A DNA stretch of 64,000 bases from Paenibacillus sp. FSL R5-0517 (lineage in GTDB: Bacteria; Bacillota; Bacilli; Paenibacillales; Paenibacillaceae). Below, piece by piece: positions 7,994-16,144 of this stretch; position 1 is the stretch's first letter, and the number at the start of each line of letters is the position of its first letter. The stretch is from NCBI RefSeq assembly GCF_037974355.1, contig NZ_CP150235.1:5828001-5892000 (forward strand). The letters run 5' to 3'. The notes under the pieces are model-generated. The model was not told where the DNA came from and did no database searches. It saw nothing but the letters and a program-made list of their open reading frames with translations. Made by a program: the position numbers and the translations under genes.

Positions 7994-10900
7994 TTACGAA
8001 TACAGCCATACGCGCATTAAGGATAACAATTGATCTGTCTGGATCGGTTTTTTCACATAATCAGATGCTCCGGCCTCAATACATTTGCCGCGATCCTCTT
8101 TCATGGCTTTCGCCGTGAGCGCAATAATAGGCAACTTTTCAAACTGCGGGATCTGTCTGATTCGTGTCATCGCTTCATAACCGTCCATTTCTGGCATCAT
8201 CATATCCATCAGTACCAGATCAAATTCCGGATTTTTCTCTAAAATCTCCAGAGCCTCACGGCCATTTTCTGCAAATGTTACATCCATTCGATAGCCTTCA
8301 AGGACACTTGAAAGAGCAAATACATTACGGATATCGTCATCTACAAGCAATATCTTTTTGCCTTCAAACAACGTTTCCTTGTTGTGTAACTTCTGCAAGA
8401 TGCGACGCTTGTCTTCCGGCAGATTGGCTTCTACCCGGTGCAGGAACAATGTGGTTTCGTCCAGCAGACGTTCCGGTGACTTCACATCCTTGATAATGAT
8501 GGATTCCGCATATTTGCGCAGCTTCATTTCTTCCTTGGAATCCAGTTCTTTGCCTGTATAAATTATAATCGGCAGATCGTTCAGATATTCATCATCCCGA
8601 ATCTGGTCGAGCAACTCAAAACCGGTCATATCCGTTAACATCAGATCCAGTACCATGCAGTCATAACGCTGGCTGTGTAATTCATTCAATGCCTCGCTAC
8701 CTGTGGATACTGCCGTAATTGCAACATCGTCATGACCAATCAATTCAATAATGGCTTTACGCTGAATTTCATCATCTTCCACAATCAACAGTCGTTTCAA
8801 CTGATTCTCGGTATAGGATTTGATATGCGAGAAAGCCTTATCCAGTGAATCCTTGCTTGAAGGTTTTTTCAGATATGCAATGGCGCCCATCATCAAACCT
8901 TGCTTCATATCATCAATGACTGAGATGACATGTACCGGGATGTGACGTGTTGCCGAACTGCTCTTCAGTTCACCCAGAATGGTCCAACCGTCCATAACAG
9001 GCAGTTGAATATCAAGGATGATGGCATCCGGCAGATACTGACGGGCCATGTCCAGACCTTTATCCCCTTGAAGGGCAACAAGTGCTTTGAATCCTCTTCC
9101 TCTCGCCATATCCATCAAAATATGTGCAAAGTTCACATCATCCTCAATGATAAGAAGGATTTTGTCACCTTCCATGAGATTCTCCCGATCATCTTCGATC
9201 TGCGTGACATCCGGAGTATGGCTAGGAGACAGATCTGTACCCACGCTTCGCTCTGGATCAGGAGATAGGACGGACTGATGACTTGAGAGCATGGTCCGTG
9301 TTTCGAAGGATTGTTCATAAAGCTCCTCTGAGGATACAGCCGCTTCTCTAGAAGCCCCTTCCTCCGCCAGTGCTTCCTCTTCATGATTATCCGGCAGGTA
9401 CAAGGTAAAGCAGCTACCCTCGCCTTCGGAAGATTCCACCTGTATTGCGCCACCAAGCAAACGTGCCAGCTCCCTGCTAATGGACAATCCCAGGCCAGTT
9501 CCACCGTATTTGCGACTTGTGGTCCCATCTACCTGCTGGAATGCTTCAAAGATCAGATCCGTCTTGTCCGAAGGAATGCCAATGCCCGTATCTTTCACAC
9601 TGAATCCGAGATATTCCTGATTGGTGTTCATATATCCCGGGAGTTCTTCCGGTTTCATCCGTCGTCCAATCAGACTAACCGAACCACGATTGGTAAACTT
9701 AAATGCGTTCGATAACAAGTTCCGCAAAATCTGTTTGACACGATGACTGTCTGTGTACACCCATTCCGGTAAGTCGCTGTCGAATTCGATGTTCAAGTTC
9801 AGCTCTTTTTTATTTGCCATCGGTCCAAAGTTTTGCTGAACAAAGCTGGTCAGCTCTTCCATTCGAACCGTCTCATAATTGATATCCATCTTACCAGCAT
9901 CCACTTTGGACAGGTCCAGAATCTCATCAATCATCTTCAGCAGATCCGCACCCGACATGTAGATGGTTTGGGCATATTCCTGCTGTTTATCAGTCAGGTT
10001 TCCACCCTTGTTCTCCGACAATAGCTGAGACAAAATGAGCAGACTATTCAGTGGTGTACGAAGTTCATGTGACATATTCGCCAAAAATTCGGACTTATAC
10101 TTGCTTGTCATCGACAGTTGCGTAGCTTGTTGTTCCAACTGTGTCTTCGTTTTCTCAATTTCGTCATTTTTCTCTTCAACTTCACGTACCTGCTCTTCAA
10201 GTGCCCGCGTTTTGGCAATAAGCTCCGTGTTGTAATGCTCCAGTTCTTCTTGCTGACGCTGCAACAATTCCTCCGAGCGTTTAAGTGCTTCTGTCTGCTC
10301 CTCCAGATTCTCATTGGAGCGACGCAGTTCTTCCTGTTGTGTCTGCAGTTCTTCCGATTGAACTTGTAGTTCCTCTGTAAGTGCCTGGGATTCACGAAGC
10401 AGTTCCTCAACACGTAAACGACGACGAACGTTGTTCAAAATAACACCCAAGTTCATGATCAGTTGGGCAAACAATTGTCTATGCTGTTCATTGAACCCTT
10501 CAAAGGAAGCCAGTTCAACAACACCAATCAGTTCATCTTCAAACACGACAGGATAGATCATGATACCTGCAGCACGTGTTGAACCTGAAGCCGATCCAAT
10601 ATGCACATAATCCTCTGGTGTATTCTCCAGAATAATAGGCGTCATATCCAGTGCGGCCTGACCAATCAGACCTTCACCGATTCGGTACATTTCCTTTCCA
10701 ACGTCTTCGTTCTCTTCGAATGCGTATGCACCGTAACGTCTCAATTCGTCGGGATGTTTCTCCTCATCAATCAGATAGACGACCCCCAATTGAGCACCAA
10801 GAACCGGTGTGAACTCGCTGATAAACATTTGTGAGATTTGACGAATGGAGCCAATTCCACGAAGTAGCTCAGGAACTCTTGCGATGTTGGAGTTCATCCA

Positions 10901-11719
10901 GTTTTGATCCTGCTGAGCCTGTACGTAAGCCTTCTCGACTTCCAGTTTTTCTTCCAGATCACTGGACACATCTTTGAAAACACTGGCGATCTGACCAATT
11001 TCATCAGTGGATTTGACCTGAATACGCCGAATGGTACGGTAACGACCTTTACCGAAACTGGTAATCATCATGGATACCGTATTCAACCCTCGGGTGATGC
11101 TTGGCAGCACCCACATGATCACTCCCAGAGCAAGCAACAATCCCGCAATCATGATGCTTATCGTAATCTGCACTGCTCTTGTATACGCTGCGTTAGCGTT
11201 CTTGATCTCGGCATCAATCTCTTGATCCTGGTATCGGGAGAGGGCATTCAAACTATCTACGGCTTCTTTCTGCACCGCGAGCCCTGTTGAATTGCGGTAG
11301 TTATTTGCATCTTCTGCCCTTCCTTGAGACATCAGGCTAATCTGTCTCGTGGCATAGTCTGTATACGCGCCCCATGCAGTATTCACACGATCCACCAACT
11401 GATGTTCAGGTGCACTGTCCGCACGGTTTCTTACCTCTGTGAGGTAACCATCCCCCCGATCTTTCATGTCTTTCAGGTCACCGTCCGCAGCAGCAGTCGA
11501 ATTATTAGGATTCAACAACAAGTTAGCCAGCACTTTAGCAATGTCATTAACCTCTCCGCGCGCTGCTGAAGTGAACCGTACTTTGAGATAACGTTCCTGA
11601 TACATCTGATCAATCTGTTGATTACTGCTGTTTAGCCGTTCATAACTCACAAACGTGAGCACGATCAAAATAGCCATCAGAGCGGTAAATCCAACCAGCA
11701 GTTTATTTCTGATCTTCAT
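7994..11719 (-). CDS. rsbK: Membrane hybrid sensor kinase with three receivers, RsbK-like
   Basis: A protein of 1241 residues. It has a membrane helix at 7-27, an extracellular four-helix sensor domain (about 28-185), a second membrane helix (about 186-208), HAMP (about 209-262), GAF (about 290-440) and a long Gln/Glu-rich coiled coil (about 440-545). Then come HisKA (ANMSHELRTPLNS, His near 555), HATPase_c (about 660-780; DTGIGIP, GGTGLGLSI) and three C-terminal receivers (about 845-960, 985-1100, 1120-1238) with phospho-Asp in IILDIQLPVMDGW, MVLDLMLTDMTGF and VLMDMMMPEMDGY. It overlaps the stop of the phosphatase gene by 4 nt (ATGA). RsbK of B. cereus is a hybrid kinase that phosphorylates the receiver of RsbY; position and partners here match. 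Three receivers on one kinase is unusual. Confidence 0.87.
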   Translation of the reverse strand: MKIRNKLLVGFTALMAILIVLTFVSYERLNSSNQQIDQMYQERYLKVRFTSAARGEVNDIAKVLANLLLNPNNSTAAADGDLKDMKDRGDGYLTEVRNRADSAPEHQLVDRVNTAWGAYTDYATRQISLMSQGRAEDANNYRNSTGLAVQKEAVDSLNALSRYQDQEIDAEIKNANAAYTRAVQITISIMIAGLLLALGVIMWVLPSITRGLNTVSMMITSFGKGRYRTIRRIQVKSTDEIGQIASVFKDVSSDLEEKLEVEKAYVQAQQDQNWMNSNIARVPELLRGIGSIRQISQMFISEFTPVLGAQLGVVYLIDEEKHPDELRRYGAYAFEENEDVGKEMYRIGEGLIGQAALDMTPIILENTPEDYVHIGSASGSTRAAGIMIYPVVFEDELIGVVELASFEGFNEQHRQLFAQLIMNLGVILNNVRRRLRVEELLRESQALTEELQVQSEELQTQQEELRRSNENLEEQTEALKRSEELLQRQQEELEHYNTELIAKTRALEEQVREVEEKNDEIEKTKTQLEQQATQLSMTSKYKSEFLANMSHELRTPLNSLLILSQLLSENKGGNLTDKQQEYAQTIYMSGADLLKMIDEILDLSKVDAGKMDINYETVRMEELTSFVQQNFGPMANKKELNLNIEFDSDLPEWVYTDSHRVKQILRNLLSNAFKFTNRGSVSLIGRRMKPEELPGYMNTNQEYLGFSVKDTGIGIPSDKTDLIFEAFQQVDGTTSRKYGGTGLGLSISRELARLLGGAIQVESSEGEGSCFTLYLPDNHEEEALAEEGASREAAVSSEELYEQSFETRTMLSSHQSVLSPDPERSVGTDLSPSHTPDVTQIEDDRENLMEGDKILLIIEDDVNFAHILMDMARGRGFKALVALQGDKGLDMARQYLPDAIILDIQLPVMDGWTILGELKSSSATRHIPVHVISVIDDMKQGLMMGAIAYLKKPSSKDSLDKAFSHIKSYTENQLKRLLIVEDDEIQRKAIIELIGHDDVAITAVSTGSEALNELHSQRYDCMVLDLMLTDMTGFELLDQIRDDEYLNDLPIIIYTGKELDSKEEMKLRKYAESIIIKDVKSPERLLDETTLFLHRVEANLPEDKRRILQKLHNKETLFEGKKILLVDDDIRNVFALSSVLEGYRMDVTFAENGREALEILEKNPEFDLVLMDMMMPEMDGYEAMTRIRQIPQFEKLPIIALTAKAMKEDRGKCIEAGASDYVKKPIQTDQLLSLMRVWLYS

Positions 11720-12885
11720 TCAGTATCCGCTCCTTTTTCCAGCGTAATCCAGACCAGACACTTGTCATCATCACGTTCCTGTGATATCTCGTCGTCGAAA
11801 AACAGTGCCTGCATGGCATCTTCATTCCATTGATGTGAACCGCTCAGTTTTTCGACCAGGAATTTATGTTGTTCCTCCTGTCCACCCTGAACAGTTTCCA
11901 ATAATCCATCTGTATAAAGCGCGATATGTCCATCGCCCTCGTAATGAATCGTTTGTGGCTCAATATCCATTTTGTCAAATAAACCAACAGGACAGCAGAC
12001 GCTGTCAAAAGTAGTGACACTGCCGTCTTCTCGGAAGAATAATGCAGGCGGATGCCCTGCGTTGACATAATCAATACGCTTCATCCGTGTATCCACAACC
12101 AGGTAAATTGCGGTGAAATAGTACTGTACCAATTGTTTCCCTAAATGGAGCTGATTGAAGCGACGGTTCAACTCCTGAATAACCTTCTCTGGATCGACGT
12201 AGGTGGTCACTGTATCTTTCAAGACAGAAGCGATAAACATCGTAAACAAGGAAGAAGATATTCCGTGTCCCATCATGTCGAGCAACAATACCCCATAACG
12301 CCCTTCCCCGAGCGGATACCATGAATACAGGTCACCCGCAAGCTCAAAAGAAGGTTTATAGATGGCATGTACTTGGAACAACGGGTCCCTAATTGCCGGA
12401 CTTAATACAGCATTTTGAACCATTGCTGCCAACTTGAGTTCATCCTGAATACGTTGATCTCGCTCTTTATGCCAATCCTTCTCCTGTTTCAAACGAAGTG
12501 CGAGTCGAATTCTGGCCATCAGTTCGACTTTATTAATCGGTTTGGTCACATAGTCAGATGCACCTGCATCCAATGCTTCGGCAAGTTTCTTGGAGTCTCC
12601 GATGGCAGTCACCATAATAATCGGTATATCCTTCAAATTTTCAAATTTTTGCACAATACTGCAGGCTTCGATACCGTCCATCTCGGGCATCATCATATCT
12701 AGCAAAATCAGGTCAATATCCGACGGTCTTGGACGAAGTTCGTTGCTTTCCTCCCCAATTCCCAACACTTCAAACATTTCCATGGCGGAACTCGCCGTTA
12801 CAATGTCACGATAGTTCTCTTTTTTCAGAATTTCTCGAATGATAATGACATTCGTCGGATTGTCGTCAACAATAAGTATTCTCAT
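11716..12885 (-). CDS. rsbY: Receiver-PP2C phosphatase, RsbY-like activator of SigB
   Basis: A protein of 389 residues. Residues 1-135 are a receiver with acidic pocket VDDN, phospho-Asp63 (ILLDMMMPEMDG) and DYVTKP. After a short helix (about 140-170), residues 175-385 form a SpoIIE-type PP2C phosphatase with GDLYSWYPL, VLLLDMMGHGISSSLF and IALYTDGLLE, which carry the metal-binding aspartates. Phosphorylation of the receiver is expected to switch on dephosphorylation of RsbV-P, so that SigB is freed. First gene of the operon; AAGGAG precedes the ATG. Its 4-nt overlap with the kinase gene points to coupled synthesis of sensor and output. Confidence 0.88.
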   Translation of the reverse strand: MRILIVDDNPTNVIIIREILKKENYRDIVTASSAMEMFEVLGIGEESNELRPRPSDIDLILLDMMMPEMDGIEACSIVQKFENLKDIPIIMVTAIGDSKKLAEALDAGASDYVTKPINKVELMARIRLALRLKQEKDWHKERDQRIQDELKLAAMVQNAVLSPAIRDPLFQVHAIYKPSFELAGDLYSWYPLGEGRYGVLLLDMMGHGISSSLFTMFIASVLKDTVTTYVDPEKVIQELNRRFNQLHLGKQLVQYYFTAIYLVVDTRMKRIDYVNAGHPPALFFREDGSVTTFDSVCCPVGLFDKMDIEPQTIHYEGDGHIALYTDGLLETVQGGQEEQHKFLVEKLSGSHQWNEDAMQALFFDDEISQERDDDKCLVWITLEKGADTE

Positions 12886-12947
12886 TGATATCTCCTTATC
12901 TGTGGCGTCCGGGTTTGTCGATTCTTATTAGGTAGAAACGAACGTTA

Positions 12948-12977
12948 ATTATACAAATTTTTCATACAAAACGGCAG
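12948..12977 (-). promoter_or_regulatory. Possible SigA promoter of the rsb operon; rest of the 350-bp gap
   Basis: On the minus strand a perfect TATAAT (12953-12948) lies 18 nt after CTGCCG (12977-12972), a weak -35. No SigB-type site is visible here, which would suit basal expression of the sensor genes. The rest of 12886-13235 holds AT-rich sequence and the terminator at 13112-13161; no gene is seen. Confidence 0.35.
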
Positions 12978-13111
12978 TAGACATAATAATTCCTAGTATA
13001 ACTATAATCGTAAAAACAAAAAAACTCTATCAGTAAATGGCACCATCACGGGTAATCTTCACCGCTTTTCGCCCTGTTTTTGCAGCGTCCTGATCCCGCT
13101 TCCAAACTTGC

Positions 13112-13161
13112 AAAAACATAGATAAGGAATGGGGAAAGCCCCATTCCTTATCTATGTTTTT
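13112..13161. terminator. Perfect 23-bp terminator hairpin
   Basis: Arms 13112-13134 and 13139-13161 pair perfectly around a 4-nt loop, with A5 and T5 at the ends, so it can work on both strands. It serves the YflT gene and insulates the rsb operon. Confidence 0.9.
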
Positions 13162-13235
13162 GATTAAGCATTTTACCTAAGTGATTCAGAAGTTTGTCCA
13201 TGTTCAGCAAACTTCAACTTGTACCGCTATATGGA

Positions 13236-13580
13236 TCAATCTTTCTTTTTAGCAATGACGAGTACTTTACCTTTATACAACTCACTCTCGTAAAAGTCAG
13301 CTTCGGCTTCAGTAAAGCCCATCGAAACAATTTTGGCCCGGAGTTCATCACCGCGTGAGCGGAACAGATTCGCCATGGAATCAAATACGCCTTCTTCCTT
13401 TATGCCAATTTCTTTGGCATCTGCTGTATCGGCAATTCGATCTGTACGATCCTTCTCATGGGCGAGAACAAAGATATGATCAGCAAGGTATCCGGTAATC
13501 TGCAATTCTTTCACCGCTTCTACCGCTTGGACTCCGTTTTCTACCACTTTAGCATAAGCTTGCTCATTGGTTGAATTCAT
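13236..13580 (-). CDS. YflT / general stress protein 17M family
   Basis: A protein of 114 residues. It opens with AKVVENGVQAVEAVKELQITGYLADHIFVLAH, a small alpha/beta fold with a beta strand at HIFVLAHEKDR, and ends in YKGKVLVIAKKKD, typical of the heat-induced stress protein YflT domain (PF11181). B. subtilis members belong to the SigB regulon; their activity is not known. A GTG at 13589 opens the frame but lies 1 nt from AGGAG, while ATG 13580 lies 10 nt from it and is chosen. A SigB-type promoter is at 13630-13655. Confidence 0.85.
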   Translation of the reverse strand: MNSTNEQAYAKVVENGVQAVEAVKELQITGYLADHIFVLAHEKDRTDRIADTADAKEIGIKEEGVFDSMANLFRSRGDELRAKIVSMGFTEAEADFYESELYKGKVLVIAKKKD

Positions 13581-13629
13581 CGTTTCCACTCTCCTCTGAT
13601 TTAATCTTCTGTATCGAGCTACTTAGTAT

Positions 13630-13655
13630 ATAACCATACAATTTGGGATTGAAAC
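13630..13655 (-). promoter_or_regulatory. Candidate SigB promoter of the YflT gene
   Basis: Minus-strand GTTTCA (13655-13650), 14-nt spacer, GGTTAT (13635-13630). Same spacing as the rsbV site; 49 bases before the start codon. Confidence 0.6.
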
Positions 13656-13674
13656 GATTTCGTATTAACCAATA

Positions 13675-14208
13675 TCAGGATACGGTATCATCAAAAAGAT
13701 CAATGCCATCAATCTGGCTAGAGCCTGACTTCATATATACCTTTAGCGCCTGATCTCCACGGAGAAATACTTCTCCGTCCTCGGCCACATAGTATGGTTT
13801 CCCAAGAGCATGATGGATCGCTTCAATCTTCATCTCGATCCTCTCTCCGTTTAACATGATGTGATCTTCAGATGCATCGATATGCACATATTGAATGACA
13901 TCTGTATCTTCACACAAGCCAACTTTCACATCACGAAAGTGATATTCAGGACATCCCAGATAAGGATCTTCCTGTTTATACACCGCCTGGCCCTTCTTGG
14001 CCGACAAGTCATCTATGGTGTCATCCAAAGAAATGCCATTCAGAGTCCGAAAATGCTGGAAAGTCTCGGATCGATCAACAGCCAGAGTTACCTCTGACGC
14101 CTTCTCCTCCATTGCCGTCCATTGCATATCGTGAGCAGCAGGTACCGCTGCCGGTTGAACGGAAAAGGGAGAAATTACGCTAAACATCACAAGCAGTAGT
14201 TTCATCAT
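13675..14208 (-). CDS. Secreted protein of unknown function
   Basis: About 177 residues. The first 25 or so form a signal peptide (MMKLLLVMFSVISPFSVQPAA). The mature part has a segment GISLDDTIDDLSAKKGQAV, then YLGCPEYHFRDVKVGLCED-TDVIQYVHID. This reminds me of DUF4309/YjgB-like proteins, where a 'GxxLGcPxYxY' strand pair occurs, but I cannot confirm it. Two cysteines could form a disulfide. The longest frame starts at GTG 14217; ATG 14208 fits the AAAGGGTG ribosome site better. It lies between the DUF948 and YflT genes, 68 nt after the former, and probably shares its SigB-type promoter. Confidence 0.65.
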   Translation of the reverse strand: MMKLLLVMFSVISPFSVQPAAVPAAHDMQWTAMEEKASEVTLAVDRSETFQHFRTLNGISLDDTIDDLSAKKGQAVYKQEDPYLGCPEYHFRDVKVGLCEDTDVIQYVHIDASEDHIMLNGERIEMKIEAIHHALGKPYYVAEDGEVFLRGDQALKVYMKSGSSQIDGIDLFDDTVS

Positions 14209-14276
14209 GATTCTCACCCTTTCATCAGGTTCATCACCGCTCTGAAGGTTTCTTCATGGATTACAAAGCGATCATG

Positions 14277-14786
14277 TTATTTACGCATTCGTTGCCATAC
14301 ATTCGCGGCCACATCGACATACTTCATCCAGTTCTTCCCGCCCTTAGCATCACCATTATATGTAGCTTCATAGGATAGCAAGGTACGATCCGTTGATGTA
14401 GCAGGTGGTGCCGTTACATGAGACGGTTCAGCGTGCGTTTTATCTTCGGCATGGTTTCGTTTCGTCTGAAATCTGGCCATCAGCGTCGTGGAGACTTGTT
14501 TGGCTGCCGCCGTCACTTCATTCAACACTTCACCAAGATTCTCAACAGATTCCATCACAGGATCAATTTTTTTCATTTTGTGCTGGACATCCACCGTAAT
14601 ATCATTGGCGTGTCTTACCGTTTGCTTCACTTCATAACTAAGTTCATCAATGGTCTTCTGTACCTCCTGCAACGTCTGTGAGACATTGTCCAAGGAACCC
14701 TGAGCGGATTTCAAGGTACGAATTAAAAAGAAAACAAGGACTGCAAATGCCACTGCAATCAGGGCCACGCTAATTTGATAGATCAT
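14277..14786 (-). CDS. DUF948 / YtxG-type general stress protein
   Basis: A protein of 169 residues. Residues 3-25 are one N-terminal membrane helix (ISVALIAVAFAVLVFFLIRTL). It is followed by a long coiled-coil-like helix (SLDNVSQTLQEVQKTIDEL to about 105) with the LxxVxxTLxEVxxTIxxL pattern of DUF948, and a linker rich in Thr, Ala and Pro. B. subtilis YtxG belongs to this family and is made with YtxH under SigB control. The C-terminus DVAANVWQRMRK is basic. A SigB-type promoter lies at 14834-14859. Confidence 0.8.
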   Translation of the reverse strand: MIYQISVALIAVAFAVLVFFLIRTLKSAQGSLDNVSQTLQEVQKTIDELSYEVKQTVRHANDITVDVQHKMKKIDPVMESVENLGEVLNEVTAAAKQVSTTLMARFQTKRNHAEDKTHAEPSHVTAPPATSTDRTLLSYEATYNGDAKGGKNWMKYVDVAANVWQRMRK

Positions 14787-14833
14787 AGAAGAACCTCACT
14801 TTCCATATGTGCATCAGTTTGTTATTGCTATAG

Positions 14834-14859
14834 TTACCCGGCGTTTTCCCGGACGAAAC
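14834..14859 (-). promoter_or_regulatory. Candidate SigB promoter of the DUF948 gene
   Basis: Minus-strand GTTTCG (14859-14854), 14-nt spacer, GGGTAA (14839-14834). Back-to-back with a second such site on the plus strand, 49 bp away. Confidence 0.6.
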
Positions 14860-14908
14860 AAAATTTCATGTTACTTCAAATATGCTCACGCTTGGAAAAA
14901 AAACCAAT

Positions 14909-14934
14909 GTTTCAACTGGATAGCCCTCGGTTAA
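14909..14934 (+). promoter_or_regulatory. Candidate SigB promoter of the DUF1328 gene
   Basis: GTTTCA (14909-14914), 14-nt spacer, GGTTAA (14929-14934), 71 bases before the small gene at 15006. Confidence 0.55.
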
Positions 14935-15005
14935 AGTTAGACTACACAGGGCGGTGAGGTGAACACAACTCACTCCACAATCAAGTAACGAAAGGATGAA
15001 ACCTT

Positions 15006-15170
15006 ATGTTGAAATGGTCTGTATTATTTCTAATTATTGCACTGGTCGCAGGTATTTTTGGATTCTTCGGTATTGTTGAAGCAGCTGCTTCAATCGCGAA
15101 AGTACTCTTCTTCATCTTTGTTGTACTGTTCGTCATCTCCCTCATTACGGGACGCAGCCGAATGCGATAA
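15006..15170 (+). CDS. DUF1328 small membrane protein (54 residues)
   Basis: ATG at 15006 opens a 54-codon frame: MLKWSVLFLIIALVAGIFGF, then FGIVEAAASIAKVLFFIFVV and a short basic end (GRSRMR). Two hydrophobic helices and the pattern W.......A..AG..GF.G......IAK.LF fit the DUF1328/YtjA family of small membrane proteins. The function is unknown. Ribosome site GAAAGGA lies before it, a SigB-type promoter 71 nt upstream, and a terminator 40 nt downstream, so it looks like a true single-gene unit despite its size. Confidence 0.82.
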   Translation: MLKWSVLFLIIALVAGIFGFFGIVEAAASIAKVLFFIFVVLFVISLITGRSRMR

Positions 15171-15210
15171 ACTCAGCTCTAATTGGACTGAGTCATATTA
15201 ACGAATACAT

Positions 15211-15258
15211 ACAAAAGCCGATCGTGCTACCAAGCCGATTGGCTTTTGTGCGTTTTTT
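15211..15258 (+). terminator. Terminator after the DUF1328 gene
   Basis: ACAAAAGCC (15211-15219) / GGCTTTTGT (15241-15249), extended inward by three pairs including one G-T, followed by T6 at 15253-15258. Confidence 0.85.
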
Positions 15259-15454
15259 AGACATAGGTCAACTTTTCTATATTATGTATTGCACCCCCTC
15301 CTGCTTTATTCCAAACTGCACTCCCATGAATTCCATAAAATTAGGACTTATTTGAGATAGCCAACCCGGTTTTATCCCACCGAAGTATGATATTTACAGG
15401 CTTGCTATATACCCACATATGCGCCAGTTGACACTGGAGAATGCAAGAAAATAT

Positions 15455-15463
15455 TGTTATAAT
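15455..15463 (+). promoter_or_regulatory. Extended -10 promoter of the SH3-like gene; rest of gap
   Basis: TGT followed by TATAAT (15458-15463) is an extended -10 element. A TTGACA at 15428-15433 is too far (24 nt) to be its -35. The gap 15259-15454 shows no other signal. Confidence 0.45.
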
Positions 15464-15543
15464 TTGTGATTCATAAGGTAGCTCGCTTGGTTACTTTTAA
15501 CACAGGACAACAAATTACATACCTAACCGAGGAGGAAAAACAA

Positions 15544-16053
15544 ATGAAAAAAATCGTAAGTTTTGCCGCTGCTTTAACGTTGATGGGTTCGATGGCTGCC
15601 GCTGCTGGTGCTGAGGAAGCGGTTACCGGAACGGTGACTCCCGAAAATGGAACAGAAGCTACAACAACGACAACAACTCCGGCTGTTGAAGTGAACAAAC
15701 CTGCTGTAGACACCGTAGAAGGTACTGCTGAGACAGTAACCGGTACAACAACAGACACTACAGGTGCAACAGGTACTTCGACAACAACTGAAACTCCAGC
15801 TACAACTACAGATGATAAAATGTTTGAAGAGCCACTTGTAAAACCAGGCGATGAAGTTCTGGCACCTACAATGTTGCTGAACCTTCTGGAGCGCACTTGG
15901 TTCTATGATGCACCTAACGGTAAACCAATCGGTGCATTGAGCTCCCAAGTCATCGATACAACAGGTGAAGTGGTTGACGGATTCGACGGTGGCGAGTGGG
16001 TGCAAGTGTACACTTGGAAAGGCAAAGCGTGGATTCACGTTGCCATCCAGTAA
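15544..16053 (+). CDS. Secreted protein with Thr-rich linker and SH3-like C-terminal domain
   Basis: A protein of 169 residues. Residues 1-25 are a signal peptide (MKKIVSFAAALTLMGSMAAA, cleavage near AGA-EEA). Residues 25-105 are a low-complexity linker rich in Thr, Val and Glu with repeated TTT, TET and TGTT, typical of wall-spanning spacers. Residues 110-169 look like a bacterial SH3-type fold (LLERTWFYDAPNGKPIGALS, then GEWVQVYTWKGKAWIHVA). A role in the cell wall is plausible but not shown. The frame is open from 15466, but GGAGG sits 7 nt before ATG 15544 and the signal peptide starts there. Followed by a terminator. Confidence 0.75.
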   Translation: MKKIVSFAAALTLMGSMAAAAGAEEAVTGTVTPENGTEATTTTTTPAVEVNKPAVDTVEGTAETVTGTTTDTTGATGTSTTTETPATTTDDKMFEEPLVKPGDEVLAPTMLLNLLERTWFYDAPNGKPIGALSSQVIDTTGEVVDGFDGGEWVQVYTWKGKAWIHVAIQ

Positions 16054-16080
16054 CATCGTATAATCGTTCTAACGATAAGT

Positions 16081-16118
16081 AAAGAGGACAGCCCGCACAA
16101 TCGCGGCTGTCCTCTTTT
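16081..16118. terminator. Bidirectional terminator
   Basis: AAAGAGGACAGCC (16081-16093) / GGCTGTCCTCTTT (16105-16117) between convergent genes; T run on the plus strand, A run giving U on the minus strand. Confidence 0.88.
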
Positions 16119-16144
16119 GATTTTCCAGGATATTCACTCCCTGT

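Noticed and set aside
15428..15463. TTGACA at 15428 as -35 of the TATAAT at 15458
   Set aside because: The spacer is 24 nt, too long; an extended -10 explains the site better.
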